DNA from: Kosakonia pseudosacchari | Lineage (GTDB): Bacteria; Pseudomonadota; Gammaproteobacteria; Enterobacterales; Enterobacteriaceae | Assembly: GCF_900184035.1 (NCBI RefSeq) | Contig: NZ_FXWP01000011.1 | Coordinates: 186,001-250,000, forward strand | DNA length: 64,000 nucleotides | Direction: 5' to 3' | Part shown: positions 41,268 to 51,158 of the stretch, in pieces | How positions within the stretch are numbered: position 1 is the stretch's first letter | Layout of the letters: every line of letters begins with the position of its first letter | The notes under the pieces: generated by a model | Told to the model about the DNA's origin: nothing | The model's input: the letters and a program-made list of their open reading frames with translations, nothing else | Databases searched by the model: none | Translations under genes and position numbers: made by a program

Positions 41268-41336
41268 TCGCCGCCCGTTAAATCAGGTTATACTCGCCGG
41301 CTGGCGCTTCATCACAACATAAGGAACACGCGCACT

Positions 41337-42074
41337 ATGTTTTCGCCTCGTCCCCGTTCGGCATCCGCCAGTGCGCCGGTGCCCTTTTATGAAAAAGTGA
41401 AGCAGGCTATCAGCGAGAAGATCTACGACGGTACGTGGCGGCCGCACGATCGCATCCCTTCGGAAGCGGAGCTGGTGGCGCAGTTTGGTTTCAGCCGTAT
41501 GACCATTAACCGAGCCGTGCGTGAGTTAACGGACGAGGGGCTGCTGGTACGCTTACAGGGCGTCGGTACGTTTGTCGCTGAGCCAAAAGGCCAATCGGCG
41601 CTGTTTGAAATCCGTAGCATTGCCGATGAAATTACTGCTCGTCATCACCAGCACCGCTGCGAGGTGTTACTACTGGAAGAGACGCGCGCCGATTTTACCC
41701 AGGCCGCTGCGCTGGAGGTGGAAGAGGGAGCGCGTATTTTCCATTCCCGCATGGTGCATTACGAAAACGATATCCCGGTGCAGATTGAAGATCGCAGCGT
41801 CAATGCCGCCGTGGTGCCTGACTATTTACAGCAGGATTACACCATCACGACGCCGCATGCCTATTTGTCGCTGATTGCGCCACTCACCGAAGGGGAGCAT
41901 ATCGTCGAGGCGGTAAGTGCTTCGGCTGAAGAGTGTCGCCTGTTGCATATCAACGAGCGCGATCCCTGCCTGCTTATTCGCCGCCGTACGTGGTCAACCT
42001 CGCATATTGTCTCCCACGCCAGCCTGCTTTTTCCGGGTAGCCGTTACCGTTTACAGGGCCATTTCGGCTCCTGA
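41337..42074 (+). CDS. hutC: HutC, histidine-utilisation repressor
   Basis: A 245-residue GntR/HutC-family repressor: N-terminal winged helix (residues about 20-80, YDGTWRPHDRIPSEAELVAQFGFSRMTINRAVREL), then a UTRA ligand domain (IFHSRMVHYENDIPVQIEDR). Urocanate is the inducer in Klebsiella and Pseudomonas. It is the last gene of the hutIGC operon, 69 bp after hutG, so it represses its own operon through the site at 39055 and hutUH through the site at 42160. Confidence 0.95.
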   Translation: MFSPRPRSASASAPVPFYEKVKQAISEKIYDGTWRPHDRIPSEAELVAQFGFSRMTINRAVRELTDEGLLVRLQGVGTFVAEPKGQSALFEIRSIADEITARHHQHRCEVLLLEETRADFTQAAALEVEEGARIFHSRMVHYENDIPVQIEDRSVNAAVVPDYLQQDYTITTPHAYLSLIAPLTEGEHIVEAVSASAEECRLLHINERDPCLLIRRRTWSTSHIVSHASLLFPGSRYRLQGHFGS

Positions 42075-42111
42075 TCGCTCGCGTCAGCAAAAGCGTGATT
42101 GCTGGCGCACT

Positions 42112-42178
42112 ATAACAAAATTGTATCTTTTTTGTTAAATCCATACTTGCGTGATGCAATTGTATAGACAAGTATAGG
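42112..42178 (+). promoter_or_regulatory. hutUH promoter with NAC and HutC sites
   Basis: ATAA-CAAAA-TTGTAT (42112-42126) fits the NAC consensus ATAA-N5-TnGTAT completely. TTGTATAGACAA (42160-42171) is the HutC-type palindrome, followed by TATAGG (42173-42178), the -10. With the start near 42185 the NAC site is centred at about -65, the spacing known for Klebsiella hutU. The -35 is poor, as expected for an activator-dependent promoter. A CRP-like half-site TGTGA-type is only weakly present near 42095. Confidence 0.85.
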
Positions 42179-42218
42179 TGTTTACATATCCAGGACATTT
42201 CCGCAGGAGAAAACACCG

Positions 42219-43910
42219 ATGCCGCATACCCTCCATCGCCAGCAAACTGTTCGCGCCCCCAGAGGCACGCAACTGAATGCGAAAAGCTGGCTCACCGAAG
42301 CGCCGTTGCGCATGCTGATGAATAACCTCGATCCCGAAGTGGCCGAAAACCCGAACGCGCTGGTGGTGTATGGTGGCATCGGGCGCGCGGCGCGCGACTG
42401 GGAGTGCTTTGACGCTATTGTTGCGGCGCTGAAAAAGCTGGAGCATGACGAAACGCTGCTGGTGCAGTCCGGCAAACCGGTGGGGGTATTTAAAACCCAC
42501 GATAACGCGCCGCGCGTGCTGATTGCGAATTCCAACCTTGTACCGCACTGGGCCAACTGGGAACACTTTAACGATCTGGATGCTAAAGGGCTGGCGATGT
42601 ACGGTCAGATGACTGCCGGAAGCTGGATCTACATTGGCAGCCAGGGGATTGTGCAGGGCACGTATGAAACCTTTGTTGAAGCCGGTCGCCAGCATTATCA
42701 GGGGGATCTGCAAGGGCGCTGGGTGTTAACCGCCGGGCTTGGTGGTATGGGCGGTGCGCAACCGCTGGCGGCGACGCTGGCTGGCGCCTGTTCGCTGAAT
42801 ATTGAGTGCCAGCAAAGCCGCATCGATTTTCGTCTGCGCACACGTTATGTCGATGAACAAGCCACTTCGTTGGACGACGCGCTGGCACGCATTGAAAAGT
42901 ACACCGCTGCTGGCAAAGCGGTCTCTGTCGCGCTGTGCGGCAACGCGGCTGAGATCCTGCCTGAGCTGGTGAAACGCGGTGTGCGCCCGGATCTGGTCAC
43001 CGATCAAACCAGCGCACACGATCCGCTGCATGGTTACCTGCCAAAAGGCTGGACGTGGGAAGAGTACCAGCACAAAGCGGGATCCGACCCGCAGGGCACA
43101 GTGCAAGCCGCTAAACAGAGTATGGCTGAGCACGTCAGCGCCATGCTGGCGTTCAGTGAAATGGGCGTGCCGACTTTTGATTACGGCAACAACATTCGCC
43201 AGATGGCGAAAGAGATGGGCGTCAATAATGCTTTTGACTTCCCGGGGTTTGTCCCGGCCTATATTCGACCGCTGTTTTGCCGTGGCATCGGCCCGTTTCG
43301 CTGGGTGGCGCTTTCCGGCGATCCGCAAGATATCTATAAAACCGACGCCAAAGTGAAAGCGATTATTCAGCACGACAAGCACCTGCACCACTGGCTGGAT
43401 ATGGCGCGCGAACGCATTAGCTTCCAGGGATTACCGGCGCGTATTTGCTGGGTAGGGCTTGAGTGGCGGCAAAAACTGGGGCTGGCGTTTAACGAGATGG
43501 TACGCACTGGTGAAGTCTCCGCGCCGATTGTGATTGGTCGCGACCATCTTGATTCTGGTTCGGTGGCAAGCCCAAACCGTGAAACCGAAGCAATGCGCGA
43601 TGGTTCTGATGCCGTATCGGACTGGCCGCTGCTTAACGCGCTGCTGAATACCGCCAGCGGCGCGACCTGGGTCTCGCTGCATCACGGTGGCGGTGTGGGG
43701 ATGGGTTTTTCCCAGCATGCGGGGATGGTAATTGTCTGCGATGGCACAGATGAAGCGGCGGCACGCATTGCACGCGTGCTGCATAACGACCCGGCAACGG
43801 GTGTTATGCGCCACGCTGACGCCGGGTATGAGATTGCGATTGAGTGCGCCGCAGAGCAGGGGCTCAATCTTCCGATGGTTGCTGCAACGCAGGGGCAGGG
43901 CAAAGCATGA
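42219..43910 (+). CDS. hutU: Urocanate hydratase
   Basis: A 563-residue NAD+-containing enzyme. Conserved segments: [31 protein letters not shown], the NAD-binding [18 protein letters not shown], and [19 protein letters not shown]. It converts urocanate into imidazolone propionate. SD GCAGGAG stands 8-10 bases before the ATG. The stop overlaps hutH by 4 bp (ATGA). Confidence 0.97.
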   Translation: MPHTLHRQQTVRAPRGTQLNAKSWLTEAPLRMLMNNLDPEVAENPNALVVYGGIGRAARDWECFDAIVAALKKLEHDETLLVQSGKPVGVFKTHDNAPRVLIANSNLVPHWANWEHFNDLDAKGLAMYGQMTAGSWIYIGSQGIVQGTYETFVEAGRQHYQGDLQGRWVLTAGLGGMGGAQPLAATLAGACSLNIECQQSRIDFRLRTRYVDEQATSLDDALARIEKYTAAGKAVSVALCGNAAEILPELVKRGVRPDLVTDQTSAHDPLHGYLPKGWTWEEYQHKAGSDPQGTVQAAKQSMAEHVSAMLAFSEMGVPTFDYGNNIRQMAKEMGVNNAFDFPGFVPAYIRPLFCRGIGPFRWVALSGDPQDIYKTDAKVKAIIQHDKHLHHWLDMARERISFQGLPARICWVGLEWRQKLGLAFNEMVRTGEVSAPIVIGRDHLDSGSVASPNRETEAMRDGSDAVSDWPLLNALLNTASGATWVSLHHGGGVGMGFSQHAGMVIVCDGTDEAAARIARVLHNDPATGVMRHADAGYEIAIECAAEQGLNLPMVAATQGQGKA

Positions 43911-45433
43911 AAAATTTCCCCCTTATTCCGGGCCAACTCACCCTCGCGCAGCTGCGCGAAATCTACAGCCAGCCTATTCATCTGTCGCTGGATGATGGCG
44001 CGTTTGCGGCCATTAATGAGAGCGTTGCCTGCGTCAACACGATTATGGCGGAAGGTCGCACCGCGTATGGCATCAATACGGGCTTCGGGTTGCTGGCGCA
44101 AACGCGCATCGCGACGGAAGATCTGGAGAATTTGCAACGCTCGCTGGTGCTCTCTCACGCCGCAGGCGTTGGCGAGCCGCTGGATGACGCGCTGGTTCGC
44201 TTGATTATGGTGCTGAAGATCAACAGCCTGGCACGCGGTTTTTCCGGTATTCGCCTGCAGGTGATCCAGATGCTGGTGGCGATGGTTAACGCGGAGGTTT
44301 ATCCGTGGATCCCGGCGAAAGGCTCGGTGGGCGCATCTGGCGATCTGGCGCCGCTGGCGCATATGTCGCTGACGCTGCTCGGCGAAGGAAAAGCGCGCTG
44401 GCAGGGTGAATGGTTACCGGCGAGTGAAGCGTTGAAAAATGCTGGCCTTGCGCCAATCACGCTGGCGGCGAAAGAGGGGCTGGCGCTGCTGAACGGTACG
44501 CAAACCTCCACCGCATTTGCTTTGCGCGGCCTGTTTGAAGCCGAAGATCTGTTCGCATCCGCCGTGGTTTGCGGTGCGCTGACCACTGAGGCGGCGCTCG
44601 GTTCGCGTCGTCCCTTCGATGCGCGAATTCATGACGTTCGCGGCCAGCGCGGGCAGATTGACGCGGCGGCGTTATATCGCCATGTATTAACCGATGACAG
44701 CGCCATTTCTCAGTCTCACCACAACTGCAATAAAGTGCAGGATCCTTACTCCCTGCGCTGTCAGCCGCAGGTGATGGGCGCATGCCTGACGCAACTGCGT
44801 TTTGCCGCAGATGTGCTGTTAACCGAAGCGAATGCGGTTTCCGATAACCCGCTGGTTTTTGCCGCCGAAAATGACGTGATCTCCGGGGGGAATTTCCATG
44901 CGGAGCCGGTGGCGATGGCCGCAGATAATATTGCGCTGGCGATTGCTGAGATAGGTTCGCTTGCCGAGCGTCGCATTGCCCTGCTGATGGATAGCCATAT
45001 GTCGCAACTGCCGCCGTTCCTGGTGAAAAATGGCGGTGTTAACTCTGGCTTTATGATTGCCCAGGTCACCGCGGCGGCGCTGGCAAGTGAAAACAAAGCG
45101 TTATCGCATCCGCACAGCGTGGACAGTTTGCCCACTTCGGCAAATCAGGAAGATCATGTTTCTATGGCACCGGCTGCCGGGCGTCGCCTGTGGGAGATGG
45201 CGGCGAACACGCGTGGCGTCATTGCCGTTGAGTGGCTGGCCGCCTGCCAGGGGCTGGATATGCGCGAAGGCTTAACCAGCAGTCCGCCGCTGGAACAGGC
45301 ACGCCGACTGCTGCGCGAGCAGGTTGCGCATTATGAGAAAGATCGTTATTTCGCGCCGGATATTGAACGTGCCATCGCGCTGCTGGCGGAACGCCATCTG
45401 ACAACCTTGTTGTCGGGAATTGTGTCTTATTGA
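43907..45433 (+). CDS. hutH: Histidine ammonia-lyase
   Basis: A 508-residue enzyme of the MIO class: [16 protein letters not shown] contains the Ala-Ser-Gly triad (residues about 142-144) that forms the MIO electrophile, along with [10 protein letters not shown] and LSHAAGVGE upstream. It removes ammonia from histidine to give urocanate. Start 43907 overlaps the hutU stop, [17 protein letters not shown]. No terminator is seen after the stop; the convergent tRNA argW is only 18 bp beyond. Confidence 0.97.
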   Translation: MKNFPLIPGQLTLAQLREIYSQPIHLSLDDGAFAAINESVACVNTIMAEGRTAYGINTGFGLLAQTRIATEDLENLQRSLVLSHAAGVGEPLDDALVRLIMVLKINSLARGFSGIRLQVIQMLVAMVNAEVYPWIPAKGSVGASGDLAPLAHMSLTLLGEGKARWQGEWLPASEALKNAGLAPITLAAKEGLALLNGTQTSTAFALRGLFEAEDLFASAVVCGALTTEAALGSRRPFDARIHDVRGQRGQIDAAALYRHVLTDDSAISQSHHNCNKVQDPYSLRCQPQVMGACLTQLRFAADVLLTEANAVSDNPLVFAAENDVISGGNFHAEPVAMAADNIALAIAEIGSLAERRIALLMDSHMSQLPPFLVKNGGVNSGFMIAQVTAAALASENKALSHPHSVDSLPTSANQEDHVSMAPAAGRRLWEMAANTRGVIAVEWLAACQGLDMREGLTSSPPLEQARRLLREQVAHYEKDRYFAPDIERAIALLAERHLTTLLSGIVSY

Positions 45434-45451
45434 AGAAGTGAGAGGCATTGA

Positions 45452-45526
45452 TGGTGTCCCCTGCAGGAATCGAACCTGCAACTAGCCCTTAGGAGGGGCT
45501 CGTTATATCCATTTAACTAAGGGGAC
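45452..45526 (-). tRNA. argW: tRNA-Arg (CCT)
   Basis: 75 nt including CCA. It begins GTCCCCTTAGTTAAATGGAT and has the anticodon loop around CCT (AGCCCCTCCTAAGGGCT), decoding AGG. In many enterobacteria, including K-12 (CPS-53), argW is a prophage attachment site; here there is no integrase beside it. Convergent with hutH. Confidence 0.97.
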
Positions 45527-45537
45527 AAGGCGGCAGG

Positions 45538-45566
45538 AGTATAACGTTATTTACGTCTCGCGTTAA
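45538..45566 (-). promoter_or_regulatory. argW promoter
   Basis: On the minus strand TTAACG (45566-45561), 17 bp, TATACT (45543-45538), with G/C-rich bases before the tRNA, typical for stable RNA. Confidence 0.8.
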
Positions 45567-45601
45567 GCTCACAGGCCGCCAAGTGATTAAACTGTGGCCG
45601 T

Positions 45602-46543
45602 TTATGCCTCTTTTTCTGCGCCGTCGCGTTGCTGTTTTTGCTCGTCGGCGCGGGCTTTTGCTTCGGCTTTACGCGCATTGATCATATCGTTACGGATCTG
45701 TGCGTGACTGAGCAGAGCAAAAATAAACGTGCCGCCGCAAATATTCCCGGCGAGTGTCGGCAGGGCGAATGGCCAGATAAATTCGCTCCAGTGCAGCGTA
45801 CCGTTAAACACCAGATAGAAAATCTCTACGGCGCCGACCACGATATGCGTGGTGTCGGCCAGCGCGATAAGCCAGGTCATTAAGATGATCACCACAATTT
45901 TCGCCGCGCCTGCCGCCGGGAACATCCACACCATGGTGGCGATGATCCAACCGGAGATAATGGCGTTAGAGAACATCTCCAGCGGCGTATTCTTCATTAC
46001 CTCCATGCCGATTTTGACAAACGCATCGCGGGTGGTTTCATCGAATATGGGCATATACTCAAATGCCCAGGCCGCGATGCCAGTACCAACAAGGTTTCCC
46101 AACAGCACCACGCTCCATAAGCGCGTCATCAGGCCAAAGTTGACCCAACTGGGTTTTTGCATCACTGGCAATACGGCCGTGACGGTGTTTTCGGTAAACA
46201 GTTGCTGGCGCGCCATGATGACAATAATAAAGCCAAAGGTGTAACCGAGGTTCTCCAGCAGAAAACCGCCGGGAACGCCGTCGAGCTGTACGTGGAAAAT
46301 CCCTTTTGCCAGCAGCGATGCACTCATCGACAGGCCTGCGGCTATGGCTGACCAGAACAGCGCCATCGCATCGCGTTCCAGCTCTTTTTCGCCGTCCTGG
46401 CGAATATGTTCATGAATCGCCATGGCGCGTGAGGGCAGGCGCTCTTCATCGAGCTCTATTTTCTTCCCGCTCTTCTTCTCGTCGCTTTCCACTTGTATGT
46501 CATCGCTGTGTTTGTCGAGTTTCTCTTCTTTAATATTGTCCAC
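45602..46543 (-). CDS. yfdC: YfdC, formate/nitrite-transporter-like membrane protein
   Basis: A 313-residue inner-membrane protein. A charged N-terminus (KKIELDEERLPSRAMAIHEH) is followed by six membrane segments of the FNT family, including LFTENTVTAVLPVM and SNAIISGWIIATMVW, and a charged C-terminal tail. K-12 YfdC is 310 residues. Start: GTG 46543 with GAGG 5 bases upstream; a TTG 27 bases upstream is unlikely. Substrate not known. Confidence 0.92.
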   Translation of the reverse strand: MDNIKEEKLDKHSDDIQVESDEKKSGKKIELDEERLPSRAMAIHEHIRQDGEKELERDAMALFWSAIAAGLSMSASLLAKGIFHVQLDGVPGGFLLENLGYTFGFIIVIMARQQLFTENTVTAVLPVMQKPSWVNFGLMTRLWSVVLLGNLVGTGIAAWAFEYMPIFDETTRDAFVKIGMEVMKNTPLEMFSNAIISGWIIATMVWMFPAAGAAKIVVIILMTWLIALADTTHIVVGAVEIFYLVFNGTLHWSEFIWPFALPTLAGNICGGTFIFALLSHAQIRNDMINARKAEAKARADEQKQQRDGAEKEA

Positions 46544-46752
46544 GATGGCCTCGCTTGGTAATGGCGGCAAAATTTAAGCGTAGCGGTTTTCACGCTTATT
46601 CCGTGACGGCATCGTCCTAAATTGCGCGAAAAGCAATAATGGCAATACGATATTGAGGAAGTTTGTATAGAATTGTTAACGAGCCGTAAAGGTGAGTTCG
46701 GTTAGGCTGAGCGCGATTCGTTCGCTACATGGACATCAGAATACGTGCTGAT

Positions 46753-46771
46753 ACAATGCGTTGCGCATTGT
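46753..46771. repeat. Perfect 8-bp inverted repeat upstream of mlaA
   Basis: ACAATGCG-TTG-CGCATTGT. It sits about 80 bp before the mlaA start in a 306-bp gap (46544-46849). It lacks a T-run. Could be an operator or an RNA hairpin in the mlaA leader. Nothing else clear was seen in the gap. Confidence 0.6.
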
Positions 46772-46849
46772 CTGCGCAAAACGGATTTCCGCGTTTGCGT
46801 TATTCAAAAATGGCATTCAGCGACGACCATTTTCTTCAGGGAGACACCT

Positions 46850-47605
46850 ATGAAATTCCGCCTGTCGGCGCTTGCGCTGGCTACCACTGTGCTGGTCGGT
46901 TGTGCCAGTTCCGGTAAAGATTCGCAGGGACGTTCAGACCCGCTGGAAGGGTTCAACCGCACCATGTACAGTTTCAACTTCAATGTTCTGGACCCGTATG
47001 TTGTCAGGCCTGTTGCCGTTGTCTGGCGTGATTACGTGCCGCAGCCCGCGCGAAATGGCCTGAGCAACTTCACCAGCAACCTTGAAGAACCGGCGGTGAT
47101 GGTGAACTTCTTCTTACAAGGCGATCCGTACCAGGGGATGGTTCACTTTACGCGCTTCTTCCTGAACACCCTGCTGGGGATGGGCGGTCTGATGGATGTC
47201 GCCGGTGCGGCGAACCCGAAATTACAGCGCGTTGAGCCACACCGTTTTGGTAGCACGCTGGGGCATTACGGCATAGGTTACGGCCCTTATATGCAACTGC
47301 CGTTCTATGGCAGTTTCACGCTGCGTGAAGACGGTGGTGATATGGCCGATACGCTCTATCCGGTGCTGTCGTGGCTGACATGGCCGCTGTCGGTGGGTAA
47401 ATGGACGGTGGAAGGCATCGAATCGCGCGCGCAACTGCTGGATTCAGATGGCCTGCTGCGCCAGTCTTCCGATCCGTATATTCTGGTGCGTGAAGCCTAC
47501 TTCCAGCGCCATGACTTTATTGCCAACGGCGGTAAGCTGAAACCGCAAGAAAACCCGAATGCGCAGGCGATCGAGGGCGATTTGAAAGACATCGATTCGG
47601 AGTAA
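46850..47605 (+). CDS. mlaA: MlaA outer-membrane lipid asymmetry lipoprotein
   Basis: A 251-residue lipoprotein (same length as K-12 MlaA/VacJ) starting MKFRLSALALATTVLVGCASS; lipobox LVGC puts the acylated Cys at residue 18. Family motifs DPLEGFNRTMYSFN and NFFLQGDPYQG. It works with OmpC and MlaBCDEF to remove phospholipid from the outer leaflet. SD AGGGAG stands 7 bases upstream. An upstream in-frame extension (from 46745) lacks family pattern. Confidence 0.97.
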   Translation: MKFRLSALALATTVLVGCASSGKDSQGRSDPLEGFNRTMYSFNFNVLDPYVVRPVAVVWRDYVPQPARNGLSNFTSNLEEPAVMVNFFLQGDPYQGMVHFTRFFLNTLLGMGGLMDVAGAANPKLQRVEPHRFGSTLGHYGIGYGPYMQLPFYGSFTLREDGGDMADTLYPVLSWLTWPLSVGKWTVEGIESRAQLLDSDGLLRQSSDPYILVREAYFQRHDFIANGGKLKPQENPNAQAIEGDLKDIDSE

Positions 47606-47616
47606 GCGAAGCAAAT

Positions 47617-47648
47617 AAAAAAGGTGAGCACGGCGCTCACCTTTTTTT
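47617..47648. terminator. Bidirectional terminator, mlaA/fadL
   Basis: AAAAAA-GGTGAGC-ACGGC-GCTCACC-T7, between the ends of mlaA and the convergent fadL. Confidence 0.92.
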
Positions 47649-47663
47649 ATGCCTGATGGTTTA

Positions 47664-49025
47664 TCAGAACGCGTAGTTAAAGTTCGCGCCATACAGCCAT
47701 GCACGACCTTCAGATTTGAAGGTATACGGGCCTTCTGTGAACTCCACTTTCTGACCATGCATATAAGAAACGCCGACGTCGACGGAGGCATCTTTATTAA
47801 ATGCGTAGGTCGCACCGGTACTCAGCCAGAAACGGTCCTGATCCGGGATGGAGATGGAGCGTTTGGCTGCCGGAACCGGGCTGTCATCAAAGGCGATACC
47901 GGCGCGGAAGGTCCAGTTATCATCCATGTAATAGGTGGTACCCAGTGCGATACGGTAGGCGTCTTTAAAGCTTTCATCTTTATAGAACAGCGTCTGGCCA
48001 TTGTTGCCGGTCGCTTTCAGTTCCTGGAACTGGCTCCAGCTGGTGTAAGCCAGGCTATAGTGAATGGCCCACTGCGGATCAACACGGTTGTAACCCGACA
48101 CTTCCCACATTTCCGGCAGATGTAATGAGAGCGAACCGTTGGTGGTGGCGCCGCCAGTGCCATACGGCAGGTTAAGATCGAGTGCGGCATTGATCGGGTT
48201 CAACGCTGCAGGCAGGCTGCTCTTGTAATCGCCGTCGAAGTCGACTTTGATTTCAGAACGGTAGGTCAATGCATAGCGGTTGTTTTTATCCAGCTCGTAA
48301 AGAATACCAGCGTTCCAGCCAAAGCCCCACTCATCGCCCTTCAGATGGGCAATTTGCGTATCGCGGCTAATACCGCCAGCCTGGGCGGCAAGTTGCTGTG
48401 CATCTTGTGGTGACAGGCGACCCGATTGCACCAGCCCTGGCAGACCTGCGCCGATGATTTGCGGCAGGTCACCCGCGTAGCGCTCCACTTTCGCACGTGC
48501 ATAAACAGCGTCAAAGCCGAGGCCGAAGCTCCAGTGGCTATCCAGACGGTACGCGCCGCTCAGGTTGAGGTTCAGCGTTTCAAGGTCGGTTTTACCACCC
48601 ATAGAACCGGCGGCGTAATTGTTGTTGAACTCGGTGGCCAGCCCGTAGTTAGAGGTCACAGACGCGCCCCAGCCAAATTGATCGTTAATCGGTGCCACGA
48701 AATGCAGGTTCGGCACCCATGCGGTCGGGGCGATGTTGTCCTGGCTGGCATTGTTACCAATTGCAGAACGACCCGTCACGTTAACATCCGGATCGACAAA
48801 CACCGCACCACCTGAGAAGGTCGGGCGATCGAACATGGTGATCAGCGCCGGGTTGCGGCTGACGTTGCCTGCGTCATCAGCAATGGCGCCTTCACCGGAA
48901 TAAGCTCGGCCAAGGCCAGAGGATGAAAACTCGTTGAGTTGAAAGCCTGCAGACCAGGCCTGGGTAGAAACGATTGCCACTGCGACTGCCAACGCAGACT
49001 TGGTAAACCGGGTTTTCTGGCTCAT
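47664..49025 (-). CDS. fadL: FadL long-chain fatty-acid outer-membrane transporter
   Basis: A 453-residue outer-membrane barrel with signal peptide ([14 protein letters not shown], then [20 protein letters not shown], the hatch). It ends NFNYAF with terminal Phe. K-12 FadL is 446; the extra residues fall in the loop near residues 190-215 ([21 protein letters not shown]). It carries fatty acids across the outer membrane. GAGG 8 bases upstream fixes ATG 49025; an in-frame ATG 39 bases upstream is unlikely. Controlled by FadR through two sites upstream. Confidence 0.97.
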   Translation of the reverse strand: MSQKTRFTKSALAVAVAIVSTQAWSAGFQLNEFSSSGLGRAYSGEGAIADDAGNVSRNPALITMFDRPTFSGGAVFVDPDVNVTGRSAIGNNASQDNIAPTAWVPNLHFVAPINDQFGWGASVTSNYGLATEFNNNYAAGSMGGKTDLETLNLNLSGAYRLDSHWSFGLGFDAVYARAKVERYAGDLPQIIGAGLPGLVQSGRLSPQDAQQLAAQAGGISRDTQIAHLKGDEWGFGWNAGILYELDKNNRYALTYRSEIKVDFDGDYKSSLPAALNPINAALDLNLPYGTGGATTNGSLSLHLPEMWEVSGYNRVDPQWAIHYSLAYTSWSQFQELKATGNNGQTLFYKDESFKDAYRIALGTTYYMDDNWTFRAGIAFDDSPVPAAKRSISIPDQDRFWLSTGATYAFNKDASVDVGVSYMHGQKVEFTEGPYTFKSEGRAWLYGANFNYAF

Positions 49026-49117
49026 GACCATAACCTCATTCGAAATCGATTTATTTTTATACAAACTTTGTTACGCGGGGTAACAGGAGCGCGAAGTGTA
49101 GGGTCTGAGGTACATCT

Positions 49118-49158
49118 GAGAAATCAGACCAGTGGCGAGAGTATAGGTCTGACCAGAG
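49118..49158 (-). promoter_or_regulatory. fadL promoter with two FadR sites
   Basis: On the minus strand CACTGGTCTGATTTCTC (49134-49118) and CTCTGGTCAGACCTATA (49158-49142) match the FadR consensus ANCTGGTCNGAYNTGTT at the CTGGTC-N-GA core. TATACT (49145-49140) lies between and overlaps one site. FadR without acyl-CoA would repress. Confidence 0.85.
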
Positions 49159-49403
49159 GAAATGTTGCAAGTATGTATATAAGATTTTTCAATTGTGATC
49201 TTCGAAACGGGATCTGCGCAGCAAAATTGCCCCCGGTGTTAATCAGCCGATTAGATGATTATTGTTTTAGATCATTTTTAAGTGTGATTTCGGTCACTTA
49301 TCGCCGCTTGCGGAATTAACGACTGGAGCCACATTCCCTCGCGGCGTAAAATATGCGCAACGTTTATCTGGCACCTTGGGTGCGAATTCAGAGGAAATCT
49401 ACC

Positions 49404-49688
49404 ATGAGTAAATGCAGTGCTGATGAAACCCCGGTTTGCTGCTGTATGGATGTTGGCACCATTATGGACAACTCCGACTGCACCGCCTCTTACAGCCGCG
49501 TGTTCGCTAACCGCGCCGACGCTGACGAAACCCTGGCTGCGCTGAGCGCCAGAGCTCGCAGCGTGGAATCCGATCCTTGCCAAATCACCTCTACGTTTAC
49601 GGAAGTGGCCGACGGTGTGCGCCTGGATATCGATTTTGTCTTCGCTTGCGAAGCCGAAACGCTGATTTTCCAGCTCGGTCTGCGTTAA
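49404..49688 (+). CDS. yfcZ: YfcZ (DUF406)
   Basis: A 94-residue cytoplasmic protein, MSKCSADETPVCCCMDVGTIMDNSDC, Cys-rich at the N-terminus (four Cys in the first 15 residues plus one later) and otherwise acidic. Matches K-12 YfcZ almost completely. Function unknown; Cys spacing would allow metal or disulfide. Divergent from fadL; AGAGGA 6 bases before ATG. Confidence 0.95.
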   Translation: MSKCSADETPVCCCMDVGTIMDNSDCTASYSRVFANRADADETLAALSARARSVESDPCQITSTFTEVADGVRLDIDFVFACEAETLIFQLGLR

Positions 49689-49700
49689 TTATCCCGCCAA

Positions 49701-49728
49701 CGCTCCCGATCACCGGGAGCGTTTTGTT
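49701..49728 (+). terminator. Terminator after yfcZ
   Basis: CGCTCCCG-ATCAC-CGGGAGCG stem then TTTTGTT. Confidence 0.9.
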
Positions 49729-49803
49729 AAGTATCTCTGTGCCTTAGCTCCCATTTTTTTCTCCCTCCCATTGGCTAAATGTAAAAAATTGGTTAAGACT
49801 GTT

Positions 49804-49820
49804 ATCAGGTCAGACCACTT
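49804..49820 (+). promoter_or_regulatory. FadR site of fadIJ
   Basis: ATCAGGTCAGACCACTT reads AAGTGGTCTGACCTGAT on the other strand, near the FadR consensus (15 of 17 positions of the family pattern). It is 30 bp before the fadI start. Repression of fadIJ by FadR is known for E. coli. Confidence 0.8.
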
Positions 49821-49850
49821 AATGCATTACGCTGTTAACAGGGGAGTGTT

Positions 49851-51158
49851 ATGAAGGCATTACCGCTTGTCACCCGCCAGGGCGACCGCATTGCCATTGT
49901 CAGTGGGTTACGTACCCCTTTTGCCCGCCAGGCGACCGTCTTTCACGGCGTGCCGGCCATCGATCTTGGCAAAATGGTGGTGGGAGAGATGCTGGCACGC
50001 AGCGAAATTCCCCCCGAAGTGATTGAACAACTGGTGTTTGGCCAGGTGGTTCAAATGCCCGAAGCGCCGAATATTGCGCGCGAAATTGTGCTTGGCACTG
50101 GCATGAGTGTGCATACCGACGCTTACAGTGTTAGCCGCGCCTGCGCGACCAGCTTTCAGGCGGTGGCGAATGTCACCGAAAGCCTGCTGGCAGGCACCAT
50201 CCGTGCCGGTATTGCCGGGGGCGCAGATTCATCCTCTGTGCTGCCGATTGGTGTCAGCAAAAAACTGGCGCGTACGCTGGTGGATGCCAACAAAGCGCGC
50301 ACCATGGGGCAAAAACTGAAACTCTTCTCACGCCTGCGTCTGCGCGATCTGCTGCCGGTTCCCCCGGCGGTGGCGGAGTATTCCACCGGCCTGCGCATGG
50401 GCGATACCGCTGAACAGATGGCGAAAACCTACGGTATCAGCCGCGAACAGCAGGATGCGCTGGCGCACCGTTCGCACCAGCTTGCCGCGCAAGCCTGGGC
50501 AGAAGGCAAACTGGCAGAAGAGGTGATGACCGCTTACGCGCCGCCATTTCGCGATCCGGTCGAAAAAGATAACAACGTGCGCACAAATTCAAGCCTGGCG
50601 GATTATGCAAAACTGCGCCCGGCGTTTGATCGCCAACACGGCACGGTGACGGCGGCCAACAGTACGCCGCTTACCGATGGCGCAGCGGCGGTGATCCTGA
50701 TGACCGAATCCCGCGCCAAAGAGCTGGGGCTGGTGCCGTTGGGATACCTGCGCAGTTATGCCTTTACCGCCATTGATGTGCGTGAAGATATGCTGCTTGG
50801 CCCGGCATGGGCAACGCCGCTGGCGCTGGAAAGAGCCGGATTATCAATGGCGGATTTAACCCTGCTTGATATGCATGAAGCCTTTGCCGCGCAAACCCTG
50901 AGCAACCTGAAGCTAATGGCCAGCGAGCGTTTTGCCCGCGAGGTGCTGGGCCGTTCACAGGCAACCGGCGAAGTGGATGACAGTAAATTTAACGTGCTTG
51001 GCGGCTCTATCGCTTATGGGCATCCGTTTGCCGCTACCGGCGCGCGTATGATCACTCAAACCCTGCATGAGTTGCGCCGCCGCGGTGGCGGTTTCGGGCT
51101 GGTAACGGCCTGCGCCGCAGGCGGTCTCGGTGCCGCAATGGTTCTGGAGGCAGAGTAA
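49851..51158 (+). CDS. fadI: FadI, 3-ketoacyl-CoA thiolase
   Basis: A 435-residue thiolase (K-12: 436). The nucleophile Cys is in [14 protein letters not shown] (about residue 99), and His and second Cys in [17 protein letters not shown] and [13 protein letters not shown]. It removes acetyl-CoA units in beta-oxidation, mainly in the anaerobic pathway with FadJ and FadK. The stop overlaps fadJ by 1 base, so the two are coupled. Confidence 0.97.
   Translation: MKALPLVTRQGDRIAIVSGLRTPFARQATVFHGVPAIDLGKMVVGEMLARSEIPPEVIEQLVFGQVVQMPEAPNIAREIVLGTGMSVHTDAYSVSRACATSFQAVANVTESLLAGTIRAGIAGGADSSSVLPIGVSKKLARTLVDANKARTMGQKLKLFSRLRLRDLLPVPPAVAEYSTGLRMGDTAEQMAKTYGISREQQDALAHRSHQLAAQAWAEGKLAEEVMTAYAPPFRDPVEKDNNVRTNSSLADYAKLRPAFDRQHGTVTAANSTPLTDGAAAVILMTESRAKELGLVPLGYLRSYAFTAIDVREDMLLGPAWATPLALERAGLSMADLTLLDMHEAFAAQTLSNLKLMASERFAREVLGRSQATGEVDDSKFNVLGGSIAYGHPFAATGARMITQTLHELRRRGGGFGLVTACAAGGLGAAMVLEAE

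Noticed and set aside
45434-45601. Prophage or integrase at argW
   Set aside because: argW is a known attachment site, but no integrase or repeated tRNA end was seen on either side.
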